Positions 8,409 through 16,063 are shown, counted from the first letter of the stretch. The stretch is DNA of 64,000 nucleotides from Planctomycetota bacterium (GCA_016873165.1 VGXV01000007.1:31245-95244); one strand, 5' to 3'. Notes: generated from the letters alone by a model not told the origin. A program made the numbers and translations.

Positions 8409-9989
8409 ATGTTAGTCTTAATTGCAGATGATCTTCCCGATGTATGTAATGAAATTCTACAAAATGCCGGGCTCGAAGTTTTAAAGAAAACGGGATTAAA
8501 GTCCCCGGAGTTGGAGGCTGTTATAAAAACGTGTGAAGGTGTTATTGTCAGGAGCAATACAAAACTTACTGCTTCCGTACTCGAAAAAAGCGAAAAGTTG
8601 CAGGCCGTTTGCCGTGCAGGCGTGGGTGTTGACAATATAGATGTCCCTGCGGCCACAAAAAAAGGTATTGTGGTCATGAATACTCCAGCAGGTAATATAG
8701 TCTCAACTGCCGAACATACCATCGCTATGCTTTGTTCGCTCTCTCGTTTCATTCCCCAGGCATGCGCTTCGGTAAAGGAAGGGAAATGGGAAAAAAAGAA
8801 ATTTACAGGGATGCAGCTTACAGGAAAAATTTTAGGAATTATCGGGCTGGGACGTGTAGGCAGACAAGTAGCGAAACGTGCCGCTGCTTTGGAAATGAAG
8901 GTTATCGGCTATGATCCTTTCATAACAGCAGAAATTTCATCGCAATATAATATAGCTATCGTTAAAAATCTTGATGACCTGCTGGCGCAGGCAGACTATA
9001 TCACACTTCATGTCACGCTGAACAAAGAAACCAAAAATCTTCTTGCCAGTAAAGAATTTTCCCTCATGAAAAAAGGCGTACAAATTATTAATTGCGCAAG
9101 GGGCGGTGTTATTTCGGAAAAGGATCTCTACGATGCCATTAAAAGCGGACACGTAGCTGGCGCGGCCCTTGATGTGTTTGAAGAAGAACCTCCAAAGGAC
9201 ACCAAGTTGGTGCAGTTGGAGCAGGTCATTGCCACTCCGCACCTGGGAGCTTCAACCGAAGAAGCTCAATTCGCCGTTGCAGTTGAGGCTGCGGAACAGA
9301 TGGCGGCGGCGCTTACCGGAAAAGGATACAAAAACGCTGTCAACCTTTCTCCGTATAGTCCGGAAGAATATACAAATTTAAAACCTTATCTCGTTCTTGC
9401 TGAAAAAATGGGATCCTTTTTAACGCAGCTTAACAGTGAAAGTATACAGACATTAGATATCGTATACACGGGAGAAATTTCCAATAAAAATATCCGGATC
9501 ATTACTGACAGTCTTATTGTCGGATTACTCAAACCAAGTCTGGAAGAAGGAGTAAATCTTGTTAGCGCGCCTACTTTGCTGACAGAACGAGGCATAAAGG
9601 TAAATGTCACTACGAGCAGCAGCTCTTGTGATTTCAGCAGCCTTGTTACCGCTAAAATTTCCACGGCTAACGGAGAAACCGTCATTTCAGGCGCGGTATT
9701 TGGCAAAAATGAGCCGAGGCTTGTAGATATAAATGGTTATGGCGTAGAGGCCATTCTCAACGAACATATACTTGTGCTTTTCGGCAAAGATAAACCTGGG
9801 TTCATTGGTCAAATAGGATCTCTTCTTGGCAGCAAAAACATAAATATTGCACATATGACCTTTGGCAGGAAAGAGATTGGTGGAAATACCATTAGTATTT
9901 TAAATGTTGATGCCGTGCCGCCGCAAGATTGCCTTAAAGAAATTAACCGGTTGAACCATATTGAAGGGGTATATTTAATACATCTCTAA
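8409..9989 (+). CDS. serA: D-3-phosphoglycerate dehydrogenase (long form)
   Basis: 526 residues, the usual size of the long (type I) enzyme. It oxidises 3-phosphoglycerate to 3-phosphohydroxypyruvate with NAD, the first step of serine synthesis. Visible motifs are NAD-binding GIIGLGRVGRQVA (about 144-156), INCARGGVI, the catalytic ALDVFEEEPP region and the HLGAST histidine. These are followed by the allosteric substrate-binding domain and a C-terminal ACT domain (about 450-526, starting HILVLFGKDKPGFIG) that usually binds serine. An AAAGG site precedes the ATG. It is monocistronic as far as seen, with a terminator hairpin at 10042-10082. Confidence 0.97.
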   Translation: MLVLIADDLPDVCNEILQNAGLEVLKKTGLKSPELEAVIKTCEGVIVRSNTKLTASVLEKSEKLQAVCRAGVGVDNIDVPAATKKGIVVMNTPAGNIVSTAEHTIAMLCSLSRFIPQACASVKEGKWEKKKFTGMQLTGKILGIIGLGRVGRQVAKRAAALEMKVIGYDPFITAEISSQYNIAIVKNLDDLLAQADYITLHVTLNKETKNLLASKEFSLMKKGVQIINCARGGVISEKDLYDAIKSGHVAGAALDVFEEEPPKDTKLVQLEQVIATPHLGASTEEAQFAVAVEAAEQMAAALTGKGYKNAVNLSPYSPEEYTNLKPYLVLAEKMGSFLTQLNSESIQTLDIVYTGEISNKNIRIITDSLIVGLLKPSLEEGVNLVSAPTLLTERGIKVNVTTSSSSCDFSSLVTAKISTANGETVISGAVFGKNEPRLVDINGYGVEAILNEHILVLFGKDKPGFIGQIGSLLGSKNINIAHMTFGRKEIGGNTISILNVDAVPPQDCLKEINRLNHIEGVYLIHL

Positions 9990-10041
9990 TGAAAGAGAGT
10001 AGTTATTGTCATTAGTTTTTTGTGTTTTTTGCCATTACATC

Positions 10042-10088
10042 AAAGGATGAGCCGTATCGCAAAAATATATGGTTCATCCTTTAGTCTT
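10042..10088. terminator. Hairpin between converging serA and permease genes
   Basis: AAAGGATGAGCC (10042-10053) pairs with GGTTCATCCTTT (10071-10082), with one G-T wobble and a 17-nt loop. A short T-rich stretch follows on the plus strand. It lies downstream of both serA and the minus-strand permease and may serve both; the T tract is only moderate. Confidence 0.65.
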
Positions 10089-10089
10089 T

Positions 10090-10893
10090 TTAGTCACATT
10101 CTCTTTTCTCAAACATTTCACATACCACGGTAATAATAAGAATCGAGTACAAAATAGTATATACCACCATAAACAAAACATACTTGAAGTTAAGCTCCTC
10201 CAAAGAATTCCCCATCCCGATGGCACACATCCCTTCCAGGTTGGGGAAAAATACATACAGAAAAGACAAAACCCAGGGAAAGCCTCCTTCGCTTGTATTG
10301 AAAAGTTTTTGAACCAGACTTAACATATTCCCAACAATATAGACAAACACACAACAACTCAAATTAGCCGCCATAGATAAATACATAGATCCTGCGATTG
10401 CAATTACGCACATTATTTCCACCTGCAGAAAGGAAAGGAAAAGTTGAAGAAAAGTAGCGCCTCCCAAGTGCATAATTGAGGAAAAGAACCCCTCATGAAA
10501 ATCCAACAGATTTTTTAAACATAAGGAAATGACTAAAAGAGACCCCAGGATTAAAAACTCAGAGACCACCACTATCAATATTCCAAAAAATTTTCCCAGA
10601 ATAACAGAACGCCTGCTCACTGGTTTTGCCAGTAGCGTCAAAATAGTGCCGCTTTCCATTTCTTTTGAGAGAGAATTCACGGCAGAGAGAGAAACCAACA
10701 CAAGGCAACAAATCGTAATAGTCGAAATGCCCATTTCCCTCATTAACCTGATCTCTTCGCCAAAAGCAAATAACGTGAAAAAAAGTGAACTAAGCGTAAA
10801 GCATGAACCGACTCCGGTAATTATATAAAATAACGGTTGACGAAAAATATCCCGTGAGGTATTAATAGCAAGGCTAACTATTGCATTATTCAT
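10090..10893 (-). CDS. ABC-2 type transporter permease subunit
   Basis: 267 residues with six predicted membrane segments: about 20-42, 55-75, 100-125, 140-165, 175-200 and 235-258. The stretch LSKEMESGTILTLLAKPVSRRSVILGKF is split over the second loop and is characteristic of ABC-2 permeases of the NosY/YhaP type (only the motif core is quoted here). These work with a separate ATPase to export drugs, polymers or lipids, or to assist metal-centre maturation. No ATPase gene is adjacent, so the partner lies elsewhere or the gene is an orphan. It diverges from parB, and an exact parS site sits in the shared promoter region. Confidence 0.85.
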   Translation of the reverse strand: MNNAIVSLAINTSRDIFRQPLFYIITGVGSCFTLSSLFFTLFAFGEEIRLMREMGISTITICCLVLVSLSAVNSLSKEMESGTILTLLAKPVSRRSVILGKFFGILIVVVSEFLILGSLLVISLCLKNLLDFHEGFFSSIMHLGGATFLQLFLSFLQVEIMCVIAIAGSMYLSMAANLSCCVFVYIVGNMLSLVQKLFNTSEGGFPWVLSFLYVFFPNLEGMCAIGMGNSLEELNFKYVLFMVVYTILYSILIITVVCEMFEKRECD

Positions 10894-10940
10894 AAAAAAC
10901 CCTTGAATTTCAGAAAAAAAGTCATAGACTCTATAAAAAA

Positions 10941-10956
10941 TGTTTCACGTGGAACA
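10941..10956. promoter_or_regulatory. parS: parS centromere-like site (exact consensus class)
   Basis: TGTTTCACGTGGAACA is the near-palindromic 16-bp parS sequence bound by chromosomal ParB/Spo0J proteins. It lies between the permease and parB starts, 83 bases before the parB ATG. Confidence 0.95.
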
Positions 10957-11038
10957 TTTCTGTCATTTACAGCCAGTTTGATCCTGGCATCTGCCAAACG
11001 GCGTTGCAATTGAAAATAAATCAAAAAAGGAATCTTCC

Positions 11039-11905
11039 ATGCCCAAAAATGAAAAACTGAGCAAAAGTCTGCAATCTCTCCTGGGTGGTGTTATTGGTAT
11101 TGAAGCAGAACGAGAGCAGGGGGTTATTATACAATTAAACCCCAACGATATAAAACCAAATACTATGCAGCCGCGCAATCTTTTTAAGGAAGCGGAGATG
11201 CACGACCTTATGGCATCGATAAAAAAACACGGTATTTTACAGCCTGTTATCGTGACGCCCCTTTCTCACGGATATATGCTTATTGCGGGAGAACGGCGAT
11301 GGCGAGCGGCAAAGGAGCTTGGACTGAAGAAAATCCCTGCGATAGTCCGCCAGGCAGACAATGCAGATGTTCTCGAATTAGCCTTAATAGAAAACATCCA
11401 GAGAGAAGACCTTAATCCGATGGAAAAAGCCCTGGGGTTTCAGGAATTGATAAAAAAATTCGAATTTACGCAAGAGCAAGTTGCCCAGGCAATGGGGAAA
11501 AACCGCAGTTCCATAACCAATTATCTCCGATTGCTGGAACTCCCCAAAGAAATCCAGGATCATGTTTCACGTGGAACAATCTCCATGGGACACGCCAGAG
11601 CGCTCCTTTCTCTCCAAGACAAAGAAGCACAGCTAAAATACTGCGACAGTATCATTAAAGAAGGGCTTTCCGTAAGGGATATCGAGGCAATAGCGGCGGG
11701 AACAAAGAATGCTTCCCAGCCGGCAAAACAACCCACAAAAAAAATGCCTACACCGCATATTGCAGACATTGAAGATCGTTTTCGAAAATATTTTGGAACA
11801 AAAGTACGAATAAGAGAACGCCGCGGGAGGGGGCAGATAGTTATTACATTTAACAGCAATGAAGAATTTGAGAGAATTGCCAATAAAAGCGGAATCGGCC
11901 TTTAG
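11039..11905 (+). CDS. parB: Chromosome partitioning protein ParB (Spo0J family)
   Basis: 288 residues; AAGGA precedes the ATG. ParB binds parS, loads as a CTP-dependent sliding clamp and recruits SMC and ParA for chromosome segregation. Visible features are the N-terminal ParB domain with the CTP-binding GERRWRAAKELG box (about residues 80-92), the ENIQREDLNP motif, and a helix-turn-helix (about 140-165, VAQAMGKNRSSITNYLRLLEL). A variable linker and a C-terminal dimerisation domain (about 235-288) follow. Two exact parS sites flank and lie inside the gene. No parA is next to it, unlike the usual parAB operon; parA and the gid genes must be elsewhere. smc is encoded 5 kb away and scpA 17 kb away. 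Confidence 0.97.
   Translation: MPKNEKLSKSLQSLLGGVIGIEAEREQGVIIQLNPNDIKPNTMQPRNLFKEAEMHDLMASIKKHGILQPVIVTPLSHGYMLIAGERRWRAAKELGLKKIPAIVRQADNADVLELALIENIQREDLNPMEKALGFQELIKKFEFTQEQVAQAMGKNRSSITNYLRLLELPKEIQDHVSRGTISMGHARALLSLQDKEAQLKYCDSIIKEGLSVRDIEAIAAGTKNASQPAKQPTKKMPTPHIADIEDRFRKYFGTKVRIRERRGRGQIVITFNSNEEFERIANKSGIGL
11563..11578. promoter_or_regulatory. parS: Second parS site, inside parB
   Basis: The same 16 bases as the site at 10941-10956 occur within the parB coding sequence, where they encode part of the HVSRGT segment. ParB genes carrying their own internal parS are known from other bacteria. Confidence 0.95.
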
Positions 11906-11925
11906 CCTATTTTGCGGAAATGCTC

Positions 11926-12633
11926 CTATCGCCACAAATACTTTGACCGTATAGCCTTATGTATCCTGTAGTCTAAATCAATGAGTTTTACATTGCAATT
12001 GTCATACGAATGATATTTTGTATCTTTTGCCATAAAACAGAGTTCTTTCACCATTTTGGGATTGCCTCCTGAAAATCTGTATATGTCTTTTTTGAAATCG
12101 TCCATACAATTGACGTTAATCTTAAATTCTTTGATAAAATGATCTGCCAGTTTATCAGTGGATGATTTATCAAGATTAGTCATTTCCACTTTTACAAAAT
12201 CAAACAAGACCATACGCAAATGATCGATATCTTTTTTCTTTATACCACGGCTTATTATTATCAGAGGAATTTTTTTGTCCATTAAATACAGATAGAAAGA
12301 ATAGTGTTTTGGTTTAACCAATTCTACATGATCAAAAATAACATATTCCGGCGCTATCTCATCAAGCATGGTAAAGAATGTTTTTCTCAGCATCGGAATG
12401 TTTTTGTTATTTATTTTTTTTGTATCTTTACGATAGAAAAGAATAGGGTTTATCAACGATTCCTTCAATGTTCTGCTGCTGTGAGAGTAAAGTAACTTTC
12501 CGGACTTCCTCCGGCTTACTAATTCGTGAATAACGGCGCTTTTACCCGTTCCTTCCTCTCCGTAGACAATGATATTTTTCCTACAGTCCATTGCGTTTTT
12601 TATTAACCGGAGTTCCTCTTCTCTGGTAAACAT
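11926..12633 (-). CDS. P-loop ATPase of the AAA/STAND (ORC/Cdc6-like) type, last gene of the fluoride-riboswitch operon
   Basis: 235 residues from the ATG at 12633, preceded by GGGGA at suitable spacing; an upstream GTG at 12657 overlaps the previous gene and is less likely. The Walker A motif is GEEGTGKS (25-32). The Walker B-like motif is YVIFDHV, where the usual acidic partner after Asp is His. The sensor-2-like SGGNPKMVKELC near the C-terminus resembles ORC1/Cdc6 and AAA_16 NTPases. No membrane segment or effector domain is seen. It begins 16 bases after the stop of the Cys-rich gene and is therefore probably the last cistron of the operon starting at the 16.1 kb promoter. The specific function is unknown; a switch-like ATPase acting with the dynamin-like GTPase is an inference. 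Confidence 0.8.
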   Translation of the reverse strand: MFTREEELRLIKNAMDCRKNIIVYGEEGTGKSAVIHELVSRRKSGKLLYSHSSRTLKESLINPILFYRKDTKKINNKNIPMLRKTFFTMLDEIAPEYVIFDHVELVKPKHYSFYLYLMDKKIPLIIISRGIKKKDIDHLRMVLFDFVKVEMTNLDKSSTDKLADHFIKEFKINVNCMDDFKKDIYRFSGGNPKMVKELCFMAKDTKYHSYDNCNVKLIDLDYRIHKAIRSKYLWR

Positions 12634-12649
12634 GTCATTTATTCCCCAT

Positions 12650-13312
12650 TTATACACCGTTTTTACCCGCTATTTTTTCGATTGCCAGCAACCACGATTT
12701 TTTCTCAGCCTTTGTCTGTTCCCACCGGGAAGACGGATTCATCTTGCGAATAAAGCCTTCGGCGTCTGATTTAATCCGTGCGATCTGAGTAATTTGTGTA
12801 TCAAATAAAAATTCCAGTAGCAATTCATCATCACTATAATCCATTAGTCTGATAAAGTGAGGCATGCAAGCGCCACAGCCGGATACATATTTTGGTTTAA
12901 TATCATCATCTTCCAAAATGTTCGTCAGTTCCTTAAGATAACCTGCTTCTTTTTGCTTTAGCTCGTAACACAAAGGACATTTCATGACATTCTCTGCAGA
13001 TAAAATATTTAAATTATGTTTGTGTTTGACGGAGTTTAACACTGCTATCAATTTTACCAGCAAAACAATGCATACATTTGCTGTGCCGTAATGAGAGCTA
13101 ATTCTTTGGAATTGCCAAAAATGGTAATTACAAAAACCTCCCGCGTTTACAAGGTGTATCCTTTGTTCCGAATCTCTATATGTCTCGCCGCTTTTCCCTG
13201 CCCATCGGCACAAACTGTCAAATTCATCCTGATATAACATTGCGCAGACAGGACATCTTTCCGAAGAAAGGGCGCTGATAATTCGCGAATATATTTTGTT
13301 TGCTCTATCCAT
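12650..13312 (-). CDS. Cys-rich protein with paired CPxC / CxxH modules (DUF6062-like)
   Basis: 220 residues. Metal-binding residues are arranged in two modules: C20 and C23 (CPVC) with C61 and H64 (FCNYH), and C112 and C115 (CPLC) with C146, C149 and H152 (CGACMPH). This pattern resembles DUF6062-type proteins, which are uncharacterised and found mostly in anaerobes; the assignment is from memory of the motif, not a search. It could bind zinc or an iron-sulfur cluster. The start overlaps the end of the frameshift-dependent HEAT gene by eight bases (ATGGATAG), a strong sign of translational coupling. It has no signal peptide or membrane segment, so it is probably cytoplasmic. Confidence 0.75.
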   Translation of the reverse strand: MDRANKIYSRIISALSSERCPVCAMLYQDEFDSLCRWAGKSGETYRDSEQRIHLVNAGGFCNYHFWQFQRISSHYGTANVCIVLLVKLIAVLNSVKHKHNLNILSAENVMKCPLCYELKQKEAGYLKELTNILEDDDIKPKYVSGCGACMPHFIRLMDYSDDELLLEFLFDTQITQIARIKSDAEGFIRKMNPSSRWEQTKAEKKSWLLAIEKIAGKNGV

Positions 13313-13690
13313 TTATTTTGATTCTTAATTCTATTAAGTCCTTCGCCCTTCTCTTAACAACGCCCATATCTGACTCCATACAACCCATAATAAACTCTTT
13401 TGCCTCGGAAACTCCGATTTCATTCAGAGTTTCGAGAATCGCAGTCTTAAGAAAGACACTGTCTTTTTTTTAAAGAGTGCAATAAGAGGTTCTACCGCTT
13501 TTTCACTTTTTAGCCTGCCGAGGATATTTATTGCCCGCAGAACCGTTTCCGGTTCCGTATGCCTTAGCGCATTGAGCAATTTTTCCTCGTAATCCATGTT
13601 TTCATATTTCACTATATCCGCATTACAGAAAGGGCATATTTTCTCAGCCTCATTTATTTCATTCCAGCATTTCGGGCAATAGAATGTCAT
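13305..13690 (-). CDS. Zinc-ribbon/HEAT-repeat protein that needs a -1 frameshift at 13463-13469
   Basis: The zero frame gives 88 residues: a zinc ribbon (C5, C8, C19, C22) and the start of a HEAT-like repeat (EKLLNALRHTEPETVLRAI, then RLKSEKAVEPLIALF). It then reads out through an unrelated tail and stops at 13424. A shift of -1 at the A8 run continues the HEAT repeat naturally (DSVFLKTAILETLNEIG, then EAKEFIMGCME) to a TAG at 13305-13307, for 128 residues. The restored end overlaps the next gene's start by eight bases, as expected in this tightly packed operon, so I regard the longer product as the functional one. The start ATG overlaps the stop of the preceding zinc-ribbon gene (ATGA). An indel or sequencing error in the homopolymer is the alternative. 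Confidence 0.75.
13463..13469 (-). promoter_or_regulatory. Candidate programmed -1 frameshift heptamer A_AAA_AAG
   Basis: In the zero frame the codons are AAA AAA AAG, so the heptamer A_AAA_AAG, the same as in Escherichia coli dnaX, is in the correct phase. A -1 slip continues with GAC and restores the HEAT frame. A 10-bp hairpin with one bulge (13427-13436 with 13404-13414) lies 26 bases downstream, further than the usual 5-9. RNA polymerase slippage on A8 would give the same product. Confidence 0.6.
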
Positions 13691-13950
13691 GTTGTTTTTC
13701 TTTGAAGCCTCTGTAATGCCTGGATATATCTTCGCCCAATAACTAAAGCAGCATCATGCTTATATCTCTTTGAACACCATGAACATTCAATATAATTATC
13801 CGCTGCCCTCAGATTTGGTAAAATGCCGCTTTCTTCTGTACGCATCCCGAGGAGCGGAGATTGTTTTATGCTTTTAAAACTACTAAAAAAAACCTTACAT
13901 TCTTTGTCATTGCCACATACCGGACAGATAAAAAAATTGTTTGCCTCCAT
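13687..13950 (-). CDS. Small zinc-ribbon protein downstream of the second fluoride riboswitch
   Basis: 87 residues with two CxxC knuckles (C9/C12 and C56/C59) separated by a 43-residue insert, and a basic C-terminus. No known family is recognised. An AGGAGG site (13958-13963) lies seven bases before the ATG, and upstream AACTCCT of the riboswitch can pair with it (see the element at 13958-14048). The stop overlaps the next start (ATGA), so this gene leads a translationally coupled series with the HEAT and Cys-rich genes. Confidence 0.75.
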   Translation of the reverse strand: MEANNFFICPVCGNDKECKVFFSSFKSIKQSPLLGMRTEESGILPNLRAADNYIECSWCSKRYKHDAALVIGRRYIQALQRLQRKTT

Positions 13951-13957
13951 ATTAAAA

Positions 13958-14048
13958 CCTCCTTCATTAAATACTATAACAAACTAAACCACTATATATC
14001 TAATAGGAGTTATCAGCTCACGATGGCAATAAGGCGAACTCCATCGCC
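13958..14048 (-). promoter_or_regulatory. Fluoride (crcB-motif) riboswitch A with Shine-Dalgarno-sequestering platform
   Basis: The aptamer is 14048 to 14004. Stem P1 is GGCG/CGCC around the loop AUGGAGUU. A second, bulged stem follows (GCCA-UCG-UGAGC), then GCUGAU and AACUCC. AACUCC pairs with the loop GGAGUU as the conserved pseudoknot and is followed by UA. This is the same architecture as known fluoride aptamers. AACUCCU can instead pair with the AGGAGGUU of the downstream ribosome binding site (13956-13963). Fluoride binding should therefore expose that site and switch translation on. The aptamer starts 26 nt after the dynamin-like stop codon with no convincing promoter between, so it is probably intercistronic. 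The gene controlled is not a known fluoride gene. Confidence 0.88.
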
Positions 14049-14074
14049 TCTTCCTTCAGAACCACAGCTTAATC

Positions 14075-15877
14075 CTACATCATTACCATATTTATTTGCT
14101 CCTGTTTTACGTCAATCAGATTAATGGCATTCCAAATATTTGTCAGTGTCTCTTTGTGATCTTCCAGTTTCTTAGTCTTGTCTGCCAATAACGCCAGCTC
14201 AATCCGTACAGACTCGTCTCCCGCCTTTCGTCTCTCCCTACCCTTTTGAATAGCCTGTTCTATTTGCTCTGTAAGATCGCTTCCAAGGTCTTTCAATTGT
14301 TTCGCATAGTGGTTAATGGTCTTGCAAATCCTTCCTGCAAGGTCTGAGCGTATTCTGCCGCAGTTTCGGCTTACATCAGAAGACACCCTTTCCATCATCT
14401 CGTGAAAAACCATCTTCCTGCTCAGGGATTTCGGCAGGAACGTACGCAGAATGGACTTCACTTCTTCTTCGGTAGGCGCCGTATACTCCTGCACCATATA
14501 ATAAAAACTATTGTCTTTCGTCAGCTCCACGGCAAATTCCGCCTGATCCATAGTTACCTCAAAGAGCACCTCAGCAGCCGCTTTAAACTCCTGTATGATA
14601 TCGTTGGAACGTTTTGTAAAACGGTTAAAAGCCTCCTGAATAGTATTTGAAATCGCCAGCTCGGAATCTTTTCTGAATACATCGAATCCCCTGACGATCT
14701 CCTCTTTGATAGCCTTTTGCATCTCATCCCGAAGAACTGTCGGGCTTAGCCCGAAATTTTTCTCATAGAAATCCGTAAGACATTGTTTTATTCTCGGGGT
14801 TTCTTTTTCTTCCAAAGCCTTCAGCATATTCTCCACTTTCAGACACAACTTGTCGGATTCTCCCTTGAGCAGATACGTAATATCATCTCTGTCCTGTTTC
14901 AGGTTTGCAACCAATTTATGAAAGGTGTTTAGTTTCTCCTCTAATTCTTCACTGGAAGCCTCCAGGGTTCGCTTCTCAATAGCTATCTGAGATAATTTCC
15001 GGGAGATAAACCGTTGTGTCCTGGATATTGCTGTATTCAGAACAACCTTCCCTTTTTCTGAAGAAAGAAAACTCTCCAGCTCATCTGCAAGTTCCAAAAG
15101 ACCGCTCTGTGAAAACTGAACATCGTTATTCATTATTTTTGCCTTCAGCGCTTCTCTTGCAGATATAGGCCAGATTTTATGCACGGTAAATCCCATCTCC
15201 TCCAATACCTGTTTATTAAACTGAGAAATTTCCTTAATCTCTTCTGCCGTCAGATTATCAATTTTATTCAGCACGAAGAATATCTTCTGGGTGGAATCTT
15301 TGATGGTATCAAGCAGTTCCTTTTCTGCCTGTGAAATAGGAACATCGGCGCTCATCAGAAATAATGCGGCATCGAGGTGGTCTAAAAATTCATACGTCGT
15401 TTCCGTATTATGCAGAAAGGTTGACCCTACACCCGGAGTATCGACCAGCAACATGCCCTTTTCAAGAGAAGGAGACGGATATTCAATGAACGCACATCGT
15501 ACCCCGCGAATATTCCGCGGATTCTCCTTCTCGGTAACATAGCAGGAAAGTTCTTCCACACTGATTTTCTTTTGACTGCCATCTTCCATAAAGATAGTGC
15601 ATCTGATTTCTTTGCCAAATTTCAGGATCGTCACGATAGAGGTGAGCGGCACTACCGATGACGGGAGTATCTCTTTGCCAATGAGGCTGTTGATAAGCGT
15701 CGTTTTCCCCCTTTTAAACTGACCCAAAATCACCAAATTGAAGCTGTTCGTTATCAATTGCTCTCTGACCATAGCAAGTTGGTTGTTTCCAGCCCCCGCA
15801 TCGTCTTTTGATAAGGTCTCTGTTTTTTCAATAACACTCAATATTTCTTTTTTATGTTCCACGAATTTTTCTAACAT
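14075..15877 (-). CDS. Dynamin-like GTPase, first gene of the fluoride-riboswitch operon
   Basis: 600 residues. The GTPase domain shows all G motifs: GQFKRGKT (52-59), the switch-I Thr in PLTS (about 77-80), DTPG (146-149) and NKID (204-207). The P-loop Phe/Lys pattern and the long helical C-terminal part (about 290-600, strongly charged and coiled-coil-like) are those of bacterial dynamin-like proteins. These bind and remodel membranes and are linked to membrane repair and stress tolerance. No transmembrane segment is obvious; a paddle-like hydrophobic patch may lie near 470-500. GGAGGA precedes the ATG. Transcription must pass a fluoride aptamer and two terminators. Most bacterial dynamin-like proteins occur as adjacent pairs; here there is only one. 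Confidence 0.92.
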   Translation of the reverse strand: MLEKFVEHKKEILSVIEKTETLSKDDAGAGNNQLAMVREQLITNSFNLVILGQFKRGKTTLINSLIGKEILPSSVVPLTSIVTILKFGKEIRCTIFMEDGSQKKISVEELSCYVTEKENPRNIRGVRCAFIEYPSPSLEKGMLLVDTPGVGSTFLHNTETTYEFLDHLDAALFLMSADVPISQAEKELLDTIKDSTQKIFFVLNKIDNLTAEEIKEISQFNKQVLEEMGFTVHKIWPISAREALKAKIMNNDVQFSQSGLLELADELESFLSSEKGKVVLNTAISRTQRFISRKLSQIAIEKRTLEASSEELEEKLNTFHKLVANLKQDRDDITYLLKGESDKLCLKVENMLKALEEKETPRIKQCLTDFYEKNFGLSPTVLRDEMQKAIKEEIVRGFDVFRKDSELAISNTIQEAFNRFTKRSNDIIQEFKAAAEVLFEVTMDQAEFAVELTKDNSFYYMVQEYTAPTEEEVKSILRTFLPKSLSRKMVFHEMMERVSSDVSRNCGRIRSDLAGRICKTINHYAKQLKDLGSDLTEQIEQAIQKGRERRKAGDESVRIELALLADKTKKLEDHKETLTNIWNAINLIDVKQEQINMVMM

Positions 15878-15940
15878 GAAACTTCAAATCCTCCATAAAA
15901 TAAATGGATATGCTCATCTCCCTGATGGAAAAACATAACA

Positions 15941-15982
15941 GAAAAACCCCTGCCAACACTATTTGTTTGACAGGGGTTTTTC
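15941..15982 (-). terminator. Second intrinsic terminator (T2) in the riboswitch B leader
   Basis: The arms 15982-15967 and 15956-15941 (GAAAAACCCCTGTCAA with TTGGCAGGGGTTTTTC) form a 16-bp stem with one G-U, ending in five T on the minus strand. Its upstream arm can instead pair with the downstream arm of terminator T1, which would destroy T2. Confidence 0.85.
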
Positions 15983-15984
15983 AA

Positions 15985-16025
15985 AATAAAAAAACTCCTG
16001 CCAAACGAAATCTTTGACAGGAGTT
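15985..16025 (-). terminator. First intrinsic terminator (T1), expression platform of riboswitch B
   Basis: AACTCCTGTCAAA (16025-16013) pairs with TTTGGCAGGAGTT (16005-15993), followed by a run of seven T. The AACTCC at its 5' end is the same segment that forms the aptamer pseudoknot. Aptamer and terminator are therefore mutually exclusive, the standard fluoride-ON arrangement. Confidence 0.93.
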
Positions 16026-16063
16026 ATTAGCCACAATAGCAGCGATTAAGCGAACTCCATCGC
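16018..16063 (-). promoter_or_regulatory. Fluoride (crcB-motif) riboswitch B aptamer
   Basis: Reading the minus strand from 16063: P1 GCG/CGC closes the loop AUGGAGUU. The linker UUAAUC is followed by a fully paired second stem GCUGC-UAUU-GUGGC (two wobbles), then UAAU and AACUCC. AACUCC pairs with the loop GGAGUU, and the next base is U. This matches known aptamers element by element (for example the loop AUGGAGUU and GCUAAUGACUCC of a Bacillus crcB RNA, recalled from the literature). It overlaps terminator T1 and sits 37 nt downstream of a consensus-like promoter. The gene controlled is a dynamin-like GTPase, not a fluoride exporter. Confidence 0.93.
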
